Shown here in pieces: positions 43,736 to 54,289 of a stretch of 64,000 bases of DNA. Source of the stretch: Paralithodes platypus (lineage: Eukaryota > Arthropoda > Malacostraca > Decapoda > Lithodidae). The position numbers were made by a program, and so were the translations under genes. The notes below the pieces were generated by a model. That model was not told where the DNA came from and ran no database searches. It was given only the letters and a program-made list of their open reading frames with translations. Positions within the stretch are counted from its first letter, which is position 1, and each line of letters opens with the position of its first letter. The stretch spans positions 14,960,399-15,024,398 of the forward strand of contig CM064519.1 of the NCBI GenBank assembly GCA_032716605.1. Direction: 5' to 3'.

Positions 43736-44104
43736 AGTACTGTAGTTAGTGGTGGGTTGGCCGCTAGGGTACCGTATCTGCAGTATAAAAAGAAGGATCA
43801 GAGCAACGACAGTGTTCATCTTGACGTCTTTATTTCTTGCAATATTTCGGACTAACCTTCTCTATCATCAGGCTTCTAAAACATAGCCGGTCCTATGAAA
43901 AACAAAAATATTTTTTTATAAATATTCACTAATAGGCAACCTCAGTAGATGTAAAGTTCCTCATAACATTATCATTCAGTTGGAACGAAGACTCCTCACA
44001 AGCTAGAGTCACTATGTAAGTACTGTAATACAATATATTTATCAACGTTCCATTATGTATGTACTAGATAGGTTAAGTTTAGACAGCTTTAATTGTTTTA
44101 ATCC

Positions 44105-44534
44105 TTAACCCTTGTCTAGCGGGGTGTTTTGGGCTCATTTGGGCATATTCAGGCCCTCCTGAATGATCAATCAAGTATCTGCATGAAAAGAAATGTATTC
44201 AGCAAAAAACTAGGCGCTAAAAGCTTCAAAATGAGACCAGAATGAGCTACGTAGCTCTCGTGGTTCTCTTGCAGTGGTGCCACGAACATGGGAGTTTAGC
44301 GTATAGCGGTATATTTTTCCCAGCTATGCTCACTACTGGCTACACTGCCGGCCTCTCGAGAACACAGGGAACATGAGTTAATGGGCGGCGGTAAGCCCTG
44401 GGAGTCGGCTGTCTGGCCCGCTGCGCTCCCGGCCATTTGCACTCGATTTTAACCCTTTAAAAGCCTTAATAATGCTCCTAACTTGCTGCAAATTGGTGCA
44501 CGACTTAAGTCGAGCGCCGCCAATAAGGGGTTAA
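44105..44534. mobile_element. TTAA family W element, copy 2
   Basis: 430 bp, nearly identical to 12706-13134, with intact TTAA at both ends. Confidence 0.9.
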
Positions 44535-44550
44535 TTCATGTTTTAATTCC

Positions 44551-45523
44551 TTAACCCGGGAACGGCAAGGGGGGGGGTAATGAACTAGCTCCCCATGGGC
44601 GAGCATATGGGCTCCATTCAGGCCTATAATAGTCATTTTACGATAAATATCGTTATTACCTATTCATATGAGCCTATTTTACCTTCACTATGAAGATAGT
44701 AACCTGTAACAACAATCAAACCAGTGAAAATATAATTTTTCTGGTCAAAATCGCGAATATAGATGGACCAGCCCATTCATGAATTTTGGAGAAAATTGAG
44801 GCAACCCCTCCCTCCACGAGGCCTCAAGCCACACTGAGCCTACTCATACACACACTCGCTTGTGTAACACACCTGCTAGGCACGTAAGCACATCCCCCAC
44901 ACAGTTTGCTAATGTTAGCAAAAAAATATACCAACAAATTAGGGGATAACAGGGAAAATAGGTGATAATTGAAGGGGGAGGGGAAAGGGAGGAAGGAGGG
45001 GATGTGGAGGAGTGATATGAGGTATAGGGGAAAAAAAAAAAAAAAAAAAAAAAAAATTTAGTGCTGTTTAAATGGTATTTTTAGGCCTCCCTCTTAAGAG
45101 CTTTGCCGCCGTCGCCCAGTAAAACCTCTTAAAGGTGGGGGCGCATGGGTTGAGATAAACATGGAATGATAATCGCCAAGCTGTACATAATTATCTTGCA
45201 AAATGCAATGGCGCTGATATAATTATTAACAATGGTATAAAGGATTTTGTGGATCGTCTATACCGGGCCTGTGACGTCACAAGAGTGTAAGTTCACCATC
45301 CAGTCCAGGATGAGGATACTGGTGTGACGTCACTATGACGTCACTATGACGTCACAGGCCTGGTATAGCCGATTCGCAAAATCCTTTATACCATTGTTAA
45401 TAATTATTTCAGTGACATTGCATTTTACAGGATAATTATATGCAGGTTGGTGATTATTTTTCCATGTTTACCTCAATCCATGCGCCCCCACCTTTAAGAG
45501 CTTTGCCTCCGTTTACGTGTTAA
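44551..45523 (-). mobile_element. TTAA family B element holding a palindromic TTAA element
   Basis: Starts ttaacccgggaacggcaagg and ends ctttgcctccgtttacgtgttaa (last 20: tgcctccgtttacgtgttaa). Its internal cctcTTAAgagc is split by the insertion at 45129-45497. It includes a 28-bp A run. Confidence 0.85.
45129..45497. mobile_element. Nearly fully palindromic TTAA element, 369 bp
   Basis: ttaaaggtgggggcgcatgg and its complement bound it, and pairing continues inwards for about 150 bp (aacatgga, attatc, aaaggattttg, taccaggcctgtgacgtcac). The centre has three gtgacgtcac/tatgacgtcac units, which are CRE-like. Confidence 0.88.
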
Positions 45524-45616
45524 TATGCTTATATTATGGTAAAATTATTTATAATATTCATAGCAAAACATTTTGTTTTTCATAGGACCGGCAATGTTTT
45601 AGAAGCCTTATGATGG

Positions 45617-46856
45617 AGAAGGTTTGTGGAAAGTACTTAGAATATACGGAGTAGAGGGCAAGTTGCTGAAAGCAGTGAAGAGCATGTATGAGGGTGCAAA
45701 GGCGGCAGTACGTGTGGAGAGTGAGCAGAGCGAGTTCTTTGACCTGAATGTTGGTTTGAAACAGGGGTGTGTGATGTCCCCATGGTTGTTTACTGTATAC
45801 ATGTATATGGATGAAGTCATGAAAGAAATACTATCAAGAGCAGTGGATGTTGGTGTATCGCTGAAAAGGGAGGGAATTGAGTGGAAGCTACCTATACTGC
45901 TGTTTGCGGATGATACAGTTCTGATGAGTGATAATTAATGGGAGTTGCAGGGTCTGGTAAATGAGTTTGGAACAGTGTGCGAAAAACGGAATTTGAAGGT
46001 AAATGCGGGGAAGAGCAAGGTTATGGTCTTCGAAAGGGGTGACGTCACAGAGTGTGAGGTGAAGCTGAACGGTCAGGCTATGGAGATCGTCAACTCTTTT
46101 AAGTATCTGGGCAGTGTGTTGAGTAAAGATGGGACTATGGATGAAGAAGTGTGGGAGAGGGTACAACAGGGGAAGAGGGTTGTAGGAATGCTAAAAGCAG
46201 TAACAAGAAATAGGGTGGTCAGTATGGAAGTGGAAATTGTATCTATTCGGCCCCATTCAGCCTACTGTTTTAAGACGTTTCCCCCTTTCAGGTGTCAATA
46301 TTTTCCTGGCGAGCGGTAGCGAGCCAGCATATATATATTTTTGTTTTACAGCAAGCTAAATTTGTACATTTTTCGATAGAAGTCCTTGCATGACAGTGTG
46401 GTAATCCCGACACTGACTTACGGAAGCGAAGCATGGACGTTGGTTGAGAGACTCAGACCAAGAGTGAGAGCAGTGGAAATGAATTACTTAAGGAGTGTGT
46501 GCGGAGTTACATGGAGGGATAGACAGACTAATGAGGAAGTAAGGAGGAGGTGTGGTGTGGAGGTAGATGTGCTGCAAAGTGTGAAAAGAAACAACTTGAG
46601 ATGGTTCGGCCATATGGAACGTATGGAAAGCAAGAGAATGACTAAGAGGGTGTACGAGAGTGAGGTGGAGGGACAGAGAGGGAGAGATAGACCGAATGAG
46701 AGGTGGAAGGATGGAGTGAGGAAGTACATGAACGAAGGTGGTGCTGGTTGGGGGGAGGGGCGTCGACTGCCTGGGGACAGAGGTGCATGGGGGCGGTTCG
46801 TTCGTGGGCACCCCTTCGGGGATCACGGCGTCAGGCAATAGATAGATAGATAGATG
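45617..46856 (+). mobile_element. LINE A copy 4, with 7-bp TSD and a Z insertion
   Basis: Target duplication atgatgg at 45610-45616 and 46854-46860. A TAA replaces Glu near 45936. A 148-bp Z fragment (gtgtcaatattttcctggcg and so on) at 46234-46381 interrupts the RT tail. Otherwise nearly identical to copy 3. Confidence 0.88.
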
Positions 46857-46939
46857 ATGGACAAGGTTATTCCGAAATATTGCAAGAAATAAAGACGTCA
46901 AGATGAACACTGTCGTCGCTCCGATCATTCTTTTTATAC

Positions 46940-46949
<10 letters not shown>

Positions 46950-46973
<24 letters not shown>

Positions 46974-47013
46974 TGTATATATATTGTATGTATATATATA
47001 TATATATATATAT

Positions 47014-47061
<48 letters not shown>

Positions 47062-47155
47062 ATATATATTGTATGTATATACAGCATATATATATATATA
47101 ATATATATATACGGTATATATATATATATATATTTTATATATATATATATACCAG
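46950..47155. repeat. Compound (AT)n microsatellite, about 200 bp
   Basis: Runs of TA separated by tgtatatatattgtatg units, the longest microsatellite in the window. Confidence 0.93.
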
Positions 47156-47370
47156 TACCAGTATATAAATAATACAAATAAATAAATAGATAAACATATT
47201 AACTCCTTTGGTAAGGAACACAACTTGGTATATTCCTGCGTAACAGCATGCATTATATCTCAAGAATTGGGCAGTGTTACAGCATATTTGTTAATTGAGT
47301 ACCGGTACCTTATTAGTTATTACTGTAACTACTATCATACAGGTACAGTACTATACTTATATTTTACATC

Positions 47371-47610
47371 CTTAGTTAGCTATAGGACAGATGAAATGGA
47401 TGGGATATAGGTTGTAGTGGGACAAGCTCTTAGTTAATTATAGGATATACATAGGATAGGGGATATAGATTGCAGTTGGAGAAGTTCTTGGTTAACTATA
47501 GGATATACAAAGTGTAGGGGATGTAGTGGGAGCAGTTCTTAGTTAGTTATAGGATGTTTGAAGTGTAGGAGATATAGGTTGTAGTGGGAGAGGTTCTTAG
47601 CAATAGGCTG
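47371..47610. repeat. Minisatellite, 58-bp period, about 4 copies
   Basis: Units start cttagttagctatagga at 47371, 47429, 47487, 47538 and 47596, and contain gggatataggttgtagtggg. Confidence 0.85.
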
Positions 47611-47689
47611 ACGTAGGTTAGTAACATCAGGAAAGTAATGCTAGGTAAATATAAAAGGAACTGCCTCGTTTGGGCCCGAAGACCTGTTG

Positions 47690-47772
47690 CAGATTTCTAT
47701 TTGTATGTTCTTATCACTTGGCTCTTGTCTCGAGTCTGCCACCCCCAGCTTAAAAAAAAAAATAATAAGAAA

Positions 47773-47804
<32 letters not shown>

Positions 47805-47837
47805 GGGATGTGCCCGAGTAGATAAATAGATAGATAC
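47690..47837 (+). mobile_element. LINE C-like 3' end with G/A-rich tract
   Basis: ggctcttgtctcgagtctgc, cacccccagc, a 40-bp A-rich run, gggggatgtgcccgagtaga and (TAGA)n. Very 5'-truncated. Confidence 0.68.
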
Positions 47838-47877
47838 ACTAGAGTACTTGCTAATACAGCCAGATTAATTTATTATA

Positions 47878-48211
47878 TTAACCCATGGACTGCATAGGTC
47901 CTCTAGGAAGCCTCGGTATTTAAAAATCTGCAAAAATATCCCTTCAAAAACCATGCCAGTGCCAGGAAATGTCTGAAATTTGGGTGACACATTGAAAGTA
48001 GTGGCATTTTAAAGGTCCTCTAGGAAGCCTCGGTATTTAAACATCTGTAAAAAATATCCCTTCAAAAACCATGCCAGTGCCGGGAAATGTCTGAAATTTG
48101 GGTGACACATAGAAAGTAGTGGCATCTTTCCATACCACACCACACCCCCCCCCCCTCACTCAACTTGGCCTTTTATTTTTCACATGTTTTAGCAGTTCAT
48201 AGGTGAATTAA
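47878..48211. mobile_element. TTAA element containing a 122-bp tandem duplication
   Basis: Starts ttaacccatggactgcatag; reversed right end ttaattcacctatgaactgc. Interior unit aggtcctctaggaagcctcg is present twice (47897 and 48015), about 95% identical. Confidence 0.72.
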
Positions 48212-48274
48212 GTAACACCTCGTTCTTAACATTAATCATCAATTACAAACCCCAATGCACTTGAATAAACTAAA

Positions 48275-48365
48275 GAAAGTATATGGTCCTCCCGGGATTC
48301 GAACTCGGGACACTACACCCAGAACATAAGCATCTAAACCATTACGGTACATTACCATAACAGGA
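48275..48365 (-). mobile_element. tRNA-like SINE remnant
   Basis: Reading leftward: atggtttagatgcttatg, then cgagttcgaatcccgggagg, a perfect B-box context. The A box is weak. Flanked by acattaccataacagg. Confidence 0.55.
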
Positions 48366-48654
48366 GTCCTGTAAACAAATAGTGTTGTGTGGGAGGAGGG
48401 GTGCCGGCTGATAGATGACAGGAGCATTCCACCGCCAGGACATCTTATGCCTGAGGGGACCCTTAGTCTTACCACAGACTTTGTCAATGGCAAAAAAAAG
48501 GCTACATTCAAGGAAGTTCCAGTGGCTATTACTGTACAGTACCATCATTTGACCTAGCTTCCCTATTCCTATCCATTACCTCTAGTTCACTGCGAAACCA
48601 ATAGATCTATATATTCTGATATATTCAACATAATTTCCTTTTTGGCATTCTTAT

Positions 48655-49110
48655 AGGAGATCCTCTGGAAAAAAGGAAAACTATGCCTGTGTGTCCAGCT
48701 CAGTACCAGTACTTGCACTGCTGCGGTTGTTCACAGTGTTGGCGGCGGCGGCAGCAGACGCAACATTTTTACTATTCTGTATTATCGCTTTGTAATCAAA
48801 CTTTGTCTTCCCCATGCTTTATCAAGATTACTTTCAAACATCTTTACTGATTCGGAATCGACTACATACTGGGGCAGTGCGTTCCACTCATTTACCACTC
48901 TATCACAAAAAGAGTTCTTTGTCTTTTCAAGCCTAGTTCTTTCCTTGTAAATTTTCTTAGAGTGTCCTCTCGTTCTTGTTCCCTCCCGCATCAAGAAGAT
49001 ACCTTAACACACATCATCATCAAACTTTCCTGACACTATCTTAAAAGTCTCGATCATATCCCTAGTCATGTCATCCGAGTCTCCTAACAGTTCTGGGATA
49101 CCCATTCTTC
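48655..49110 (-). mobile_element. LINE E 3' fragment
   Basis: MREGTRTRGHSKKIYKERTR, NSFCDRVVNEWNALPQYVVD and NLDKAWGRQS on the minus strand, extending upstream to GIPELLGDSDDMTRDMIETF near 49050. Confidence 0.83.
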
Positions 49111-49261
49111 TTGTCAACTTTTCTTGAATATACTTCTAGAATATTTTTGGATTCTCTTTCACATTTCTTGCAATTTCTCTTTCCCTCTCCTTCACCCTTC
49201 TCCTTGTCTCCCTCCTTATTTTATTGTTTATTTGTCTGCATTCCAAATCCACTTCTTGAAT

Positions 49262-49740
49262 TTCTATTTATAATGTAAAACTTTCAAAATAAACAAACCA
49301 AAACGTATACGAACACAGTAACAACACAAAACAACGAATCAAAATCGCTATGTGGAAACAACGCTTAAGTAAAATAATTATTTATAAATAAAAGAACACA
49401 ATCCACCACATAGGGTGTACATCACTACATGAACAAGTTAATCTGGTTCCCAAGCAAACTAATCGCACACATAACGCGCACTGTAGTCACGTTCAAGGAA
49501 TTAGTCAATTTGGGAAGTCGGGGACGTTCTGGTAAATTTTACTAAACTCTGCATGAATAAAGAAACTACATTAAGTGTCAAATGTTATATTAAAATCAAA
49601 TTTACAACTTGACAAGATAATAACAATAGTACAAAATACAAATATAACTCACTAACGATAGTGCTATCGGGTAGGTACCTGTAAGCATAGCATGCTTCAA
49701 GTGACCCCTAACAATTACTACCCTACAAATAACCTACATT
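49262..49740 (-). mobile_element. M-long element (about 480 bp), inverted relative to 62916
   Basis: Starts aatgtaaaactttcaaaata, includes cgctatgtggaaacaacgct, gtgtacatcactacatgaac, gggacgttctggtaaatttt and ggtaggtacctgtaagcata, and ends gacccctaacaattactacc. All blocks occur in reverse order at 62916-63421. Confidence 0.82.
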
Positions 49741-50195
49741 TATTGTACAAATAAACTAAGGAAATCGCAAAAGCAAGCAATTAATCCTATCGACAATGAT
49801 TATATATAATATAATAAATATAAATATTTTAAAATTTTAAGAAGGCACAATAGATTTAAACAAAAGAGTACTCTTTTAACAATTACAATTAATTATAAAA
49901 AATAATAATAATAACAATAGAAAATTATAAACAATTAATATATACAGACAAAAAGTAAGCAGAGGCTTTAAGCGAAACTTCAAGTTAATAATGCTTGATT
50001 AAAATTATTGATATCAAATTTTAAAATACAGTCACAATAATTGACCTTAAAAAGATTAAATTTATGCAACAATTTACTTGCAACCCTTGTTTTGTTTTTT
50101 AACAATTTTAGTCTTGCTCACAAACGTTTCTTTCTTCTTATCAATGTCCAATTACTTATTTAAAGGTGATATTTTATCAATAATGTATAAAATAC
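49741..50195. other. AT-rich intron, no feature seen
   Basis: Very low GC with (AAT)n and (TAA)n runs. No ORF, tRNA or element end. Not convincingly mitochondrial. Confidence 0.5.
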
Positions 50196-51287
50196 CATTC
50201 TATCTATCTATTGCCTGACGCCGTGATCCCCGAAGGGTTGGCCACGAACGAACCGCCCCATGCACCTCTGTCCCCAGTCAGTCGATGCCCCTCCCCCCAA
50301 CCAGCACCGCCTTCGTTCATATACATCCTCACTCCATCCTTACATACATACATACATAAAATTTTAAGACTGAGTGTTCCACACATAAGTGCAGTTTCAG
50401 TCTCTTGTCCTAATGGCGGCGTTCCAGGCAAACCTGTTAAGGGCTGCTTCACTTGTCAAGTTCTTGAATTTGAGATCGGCGCGTATAGTCCGTCCCAGGT
50501 CTTCTTCGGTCCACCCCTTGGTGCAGCTCCCTCCACAATCACAGACCCGCATTTTTCACCCAATTTTGTTCATCCATTCTCTCCACATGTCCATACCATC
50601 CCAGTCTCCTTGTACGCATCACCTCGCTAATACTCTTTATACCTAAACGTCTCCTCAGCTCAACATTTTGTTATTCTATCCTGTAGCCTGGCCCCACACA
50701 TCCATCTCACCATTCTCATCTCATTACGCTCCATTCTGTTGACATCCCCTACTTTAACGGCCCATGTTTCTGAGGCATACGTCATTGCACTTCTAACACA
50801 TGAGGCATACACCATTCCCTTCAGGGGGAGAGGCATTCTTTTCATGGTCAGGATTGGCATCAATTCTCTGAACTTCCCCCAGCCACACCTAATTCTAGCA
50901 ACAGTGGCAGCCTCGGCCCCACCACCGGCAGAGATGGTATCTCCTAGTTAACAAAACTTCCACCTCTCTATCGGTCTACCTCTCCCTCTCTGTCCCTCCA
51001 CCTCTCTCTCATTCTCTCGCTTTCCATACATTCCATATGGCCGAACCATCTCAAGTTGTTCCTTTTCACACTTTCCAGCACATCTACCTCCGCACCACAC
51101 CTCCTCCTTACTTCCTCATTAGTCTGTCTATCCCTCCATGTAACTCCGCACGCACTTCTTAAGTACAGTAATTCATTTCCTACTCTCACTCTTGGTCTGA
51201 GTCTCTCAACCAACGTCCATGCTTCGCTTCCGTAAGTCAGTGTCGGGATTACCACACTGTCATGCAAGGACTTCTTCACTTCCATAC
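50196..51287 (-). mobile_element. LINE A copy 5, interrupted by LINE B
   Basis: (TATC)n and gcctgacgccgtgatccccg start it; LINE A runs to 50339, resumes at 50958 (ccacctctctatcggtctac) and stops at ttcacttccata (51287). Encodes LTYGSEAWTLVERLRPRVR and NLRWFGHMECMESE. Confidence 0.85.
50340..50957 (-). mobile_element. LINE B fragment nested in LINE A (same orientation)
   Basis: (CATA)n then aaaattttaagactgagtgt start it; encodes MKRMPLPLKGMVYASCVRSA and ends at ggtatctcctagttaacaaa. It carries the uninterrupted TTAA site (cagcccttaacagg) that is occupied at 17727. Confidence 0.86.
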
Positions 51288-51289
51288 CA

Positions 51290-51778
51290 TTAACACACAA
51301 AGAGCGGGTGGTAGGGTATTTTACACTGTGCTGCCCAGCGTGTTTTTTTTTGCCCTAAATAGGGTTGTTTCCGTGCTCATTTTCATGCATAAACAAGACC
51401 CAGAGCATAAAACAAGTATCTATCCCTGAAAGAGCGTAAACAGAGCTTTCCAATGACACCTGAACCATCCTTGTACGACCACTGGTTCTCTTGCAACGAT
51501 CGTGCAACACGAGTGCAAAAAACCTAAAATAAGGTAATTTCCGTACATAATTCCCTGTGTAGCGAGTGAGAGGAGGGGGAGGAAGGTAGAATACAGTTCA
51601 GTACACCCGCGGTGGTCGTGGGGAGCGGTCATAAGGTTACTACGCTCGTCCCACCGCTCAGCTCTCTCTCTCAGCAACATTACGTGCTGAAAATGGCACT
51701 CGACAGATGTCGTGCACCGCCACATAGTCCAAATTTATTTAACTCGACAGATGTCGTGCGCCGTTGGTTAAGGGTTAA
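51290..51778. mobile_element. Probable TTAA element next to LINE A
   Basis: TTAA at both ends (ttaacacacaaagagcgggt; reversed right end ttaacccttaaccaacggcg). The TIRs are weak, and a cgacagatgtcgtgc segment is repeated near the right end. Confidence 0.55.
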
Positions 51779-52169
51779 TCATCAAAATAAATACTGTATA
51801 TACCAGTATCAGAAAATTTGTGAGGCTAGCCTATGTATGCAACCGGAAGGTAGTGATTATATTTTGTTTTATGACCAAGCTTTCAACTTAGTACCGTACC
51901 GTACTGTATTATGGATTTAAATAATTAACTGACACCTAAGCAATAGTGTATACAGTACTTAAAAAGAACTAAAATTAATACAGTACAGTACCGGTACTAT
52001 ATCTAATTTGAATTCTAATATGATCTTGTGTTACAAATATAATTTTACAAGCGGCTATAGAAATACAAAATAATTGGGAAAAATATATACCGTAGTTTTT
52101 GTCCCAGCCTTCATCTGAGAGAGAGAGAAAAAAAAAAAACGGTATCGGTATGGCCACACCATTCAAACT

Positions 52170-53160
52170 AACACGCGAGGATGGGTGCCCAATGAAATAG
52201 GTGAGCTATCCCCCCTGCCATTGGCGGCTTTCTAGGGCCTTCCATGGCTGATGCTGGAGGATTGGGTTCTAGTCATGTGGTGATAGGCTGGTCTATCAGA
52301 GTGAGAGTTGAGCGTTCTCTGCCATATCCATAGCTTACCGGTACTCTGACTGTTCCTTTAACCCCTCAGACCCAGCTATGCATTCCATAGCGAAACCGGG
52401 GGTTTTGGCCGAAAAACGTCTATACCTAGGCTACCGTATCTTTGTTATTTTGACTGCTTCCGCATTCCAAAGCGTAGATGTGTTTCGTACCTGTAGAATG
52501 GCGTTGAGTAGAGCTCTCTAAGTCAACTGGTTCAGTTGTGATGACGATTTCCGTGGAGATAACTTTGTGGCGATATCAGCCACTTTACACTACTTTTCAC
52601 TACTTAACATACAGGCACACACGAACAAGGACGCCTCTCCTTCTTGTGGTCGGAGATGCGCGGCGTCGGTCCAACCGGCTGTTGTTTACATGTGTCGGAC
52701 GGACGGCTTTCAAAACAAGCTTACAGGTTTTCAAGCTGCCAGAGCCTCAGAGCCCTTCCGGGTTCCGCGGGGGTGTTTTTTATGGATGCCTCAGAGCCCA
52801 ACCGGGTCTGAGGGGTTAACGTATATATTTTCTAGATCTCAAGTGGTGGCGTCTCTTCCGTGGATGACCTCCCTACTGCCAACCTCGAGGTTGACAGACT
52901 GGGAGCCAAAGTGTCACATTTTTCCTTTGTCCCTCAACATTCCCTTCATAATTGTTGAGGGGCACAGGGCCTTGCGTGGGGCTTCGGTGCCTGGGCGTTT
53001 CCGCACCCTCCTCAGCTCCTCGCCTGGGAGCGGCTTTGGTCACCTGGGCTGTCTTAGTGGTAAGCAGCGAGGGTTCTGTAGGAGAGCTTGGTTATGGCCT
53101 TGGCCTTGCTCGGGACCTTGGGGCTGTTCGGTCAGACAGCCTGGGGAACAGCAACAATAT
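52170..53160 (+). mobile_element. R retroposon split by a TTAA element
   Basis: Diverged copy starting gatgggtgcccaatgaaata and ending agcctggggaacagcaacaa. The split at gactgttcct/gtatatattttctag matches the uninterrupted gttccttttacttatatatt. Confidence 0.83.
52358..52819. mobile_element. TTAA family X element, nested in R
   Basis: Ends ttaacccctcagacccagct and, reversed, ttaacccctcagacccggtt. Interior aaaaacgtctatacctaggc and tcaactggttcagttgtgat as in other X copies. Confidence 0.88.
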
Positions 53161-53282
53161 GCGATATGACTGAACAATGATACAATCAAAAAAATTCTGG
53201 AAAAATTTCTGGGACTGGTACCACTGGTATCGGAAACTAGACTATAGATAGATCAAATTATGTGACAGAATTTGTTCTTAAA

Positions 53283-53798
53283 GTTTAAGGGATGGATGTA
53301 GAGTTCGGGCGTACGGTCGTCATGTTTACATAGGGCGATCGCCACGGTTAACTTCACGTCTATTTTGACGGCGATTTTTTTCGTTTATGTGCCCCCTGCT
53401 GGCAATATATATGATGATGACAATATGTCATGGGGGGGTGAGGGGGGGCTAAGCCCCCCTCAACATATTATTGTATCCAATGGCATTCAAAATAGACAGG
53501 AACATGATGGCAAAGGTCTGACGCCTCCCCAGCCGCCGCCGCCGCCGTCATGTTTACATTTGTCGATCGCCGTGGTTAAGTTCGCGTCTATTTTGACGGC
53601 GATTTTTTCGGTAATTTGCCCCCGGCTGGCAATATATATGATGATGACAATATGTCATGGGGGGGTGAGGGGGGGAAAAAGCCCCTCCTCAACATATTAT
53701 TGTATCCAAAGGCAGTCAAAATAGACGGGAACATGATGGCAAAGGTCCGACACCACTACGCGTAGTGTAAACAAGGCTGGCGGTACGCCCGCACTTAA
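53283..53798. mobile_element. Element with two tandem units of about 230 bp and inverted ends
   Basis: gtcatgtttacat starts each unit (53318 and 53548); both contain ctattttgacggcgattttt and ggcaatatatatgatgatga. The outer ends gagttcgggcgtacggtc and, reversed, aagtgcgggcgtaccgcc are TIR-like. Flanks resemble the 7425 TIR family (cggaaactagactatag; ttgccagaccaacgttcagg). Confidence 0.65.
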
Positions 53799-53866
53799 CA
53801 TTCTTGCCAAGTTTCACTCAAGTTGCCAGACCAACGTTCAGGAATAAGTGCTCATGTGATACCCCA

Positions 53867-54055
53867 TTAACCCCTTGAGGATCATGACGCATTTTGATTG
53901 TAATTTGATGATTATATACAGCTTAAGAAGCATTTGTGGGAATTAGAAGGGTAAAGACTGTCTCAACCCTCCAATTTCCATATACTCTTGCTAATCAAAA
54001 TAATATAATAACCTGCCTTTTGTCTCCTTTATACACCCATAGAAAATAAACTTAC
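53867..54055. other. TTAA-element left end and intron up to the first coding exon
   Basis: ttaaccccttgaggatcatg resembles text at 27470-27500 after LINE C. No matching right end found. Confidence 0.4.
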
Positions 54056-54180
54056 GCGCACTGTTGGGGTTTTGTGTGTCGCTGGATGTCCTTCTTGCTG
54101 AGTCGTTTGATGATAACCCGCGGCATCTGCTTCTGTTTGATGGGCGCATCCAGAAACTCCAGGAACTTGCAGACGGACAT
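54056..54180 (-). CDS. Host gene, first recognised coding exon (residues 1-41 plus two bases)
   Basis: Encodes a short basic segment beginning MSVCKFLEFLDAP and ending KPQQ. The ATG has A at -3, and an acceptor (pyrimidine tract, then ctcctcag) lies 11 bases upstream at 54192, so the exon spans 54056-54191 and a noncoding first exon may lie to the right. The donor is gtaagt. Two bases are left over (phase 2), matching the acceptor at 42360 and giving KPQQ-C-A-TLSDGED across the joint. I do not recognise the domain. No stop precedes the ATG within the exon, so it could be an internal exon with the true start farther upstream. The exon call rests on splice signals and phase rather than homology. 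Confidence 0.62.
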
Positions 54181-54289
54181 GATTTGTTTTACTGAGGAGA
54201 GAAAAAATGGACGCAATCTTAGTACTGTACTGTATTACAGTAGCTTAACCAAATTTGGTACGAGGGGAGGATTTTTGGACTTCCTCGTT

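Larger units (their letters stand above)
43780..46945. mobile_element. Foldback with about 125-bp inverted arms, filled with TTAA elements and LINE A
   Basis: Left arm 43788-43915 and right arm 45577-45616 plus 46857-46945 are complementary: gcaacgacagtgttcatctt matches cgacgacagtgttcatcttg reversed, and tttttcataggaccgg occurs in both. The original centre is only about 300 bp. It resembles the inverted pLTR arrangement of Penelope-like elements, but no PLE protein is present. Confidence 0.72.

Noticed and set aside
46867..47253. 128-codon frame of I/Y residues
   Set aside because: Translation of an AT microsatellite; no gene signal.
49741..50195. Possible nuclear copy of mitochondrial DNA
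   Set aside because: AT-rich, but no recognisable mitochondrial protein, rRNA or tRNA fold could be made out by eye.
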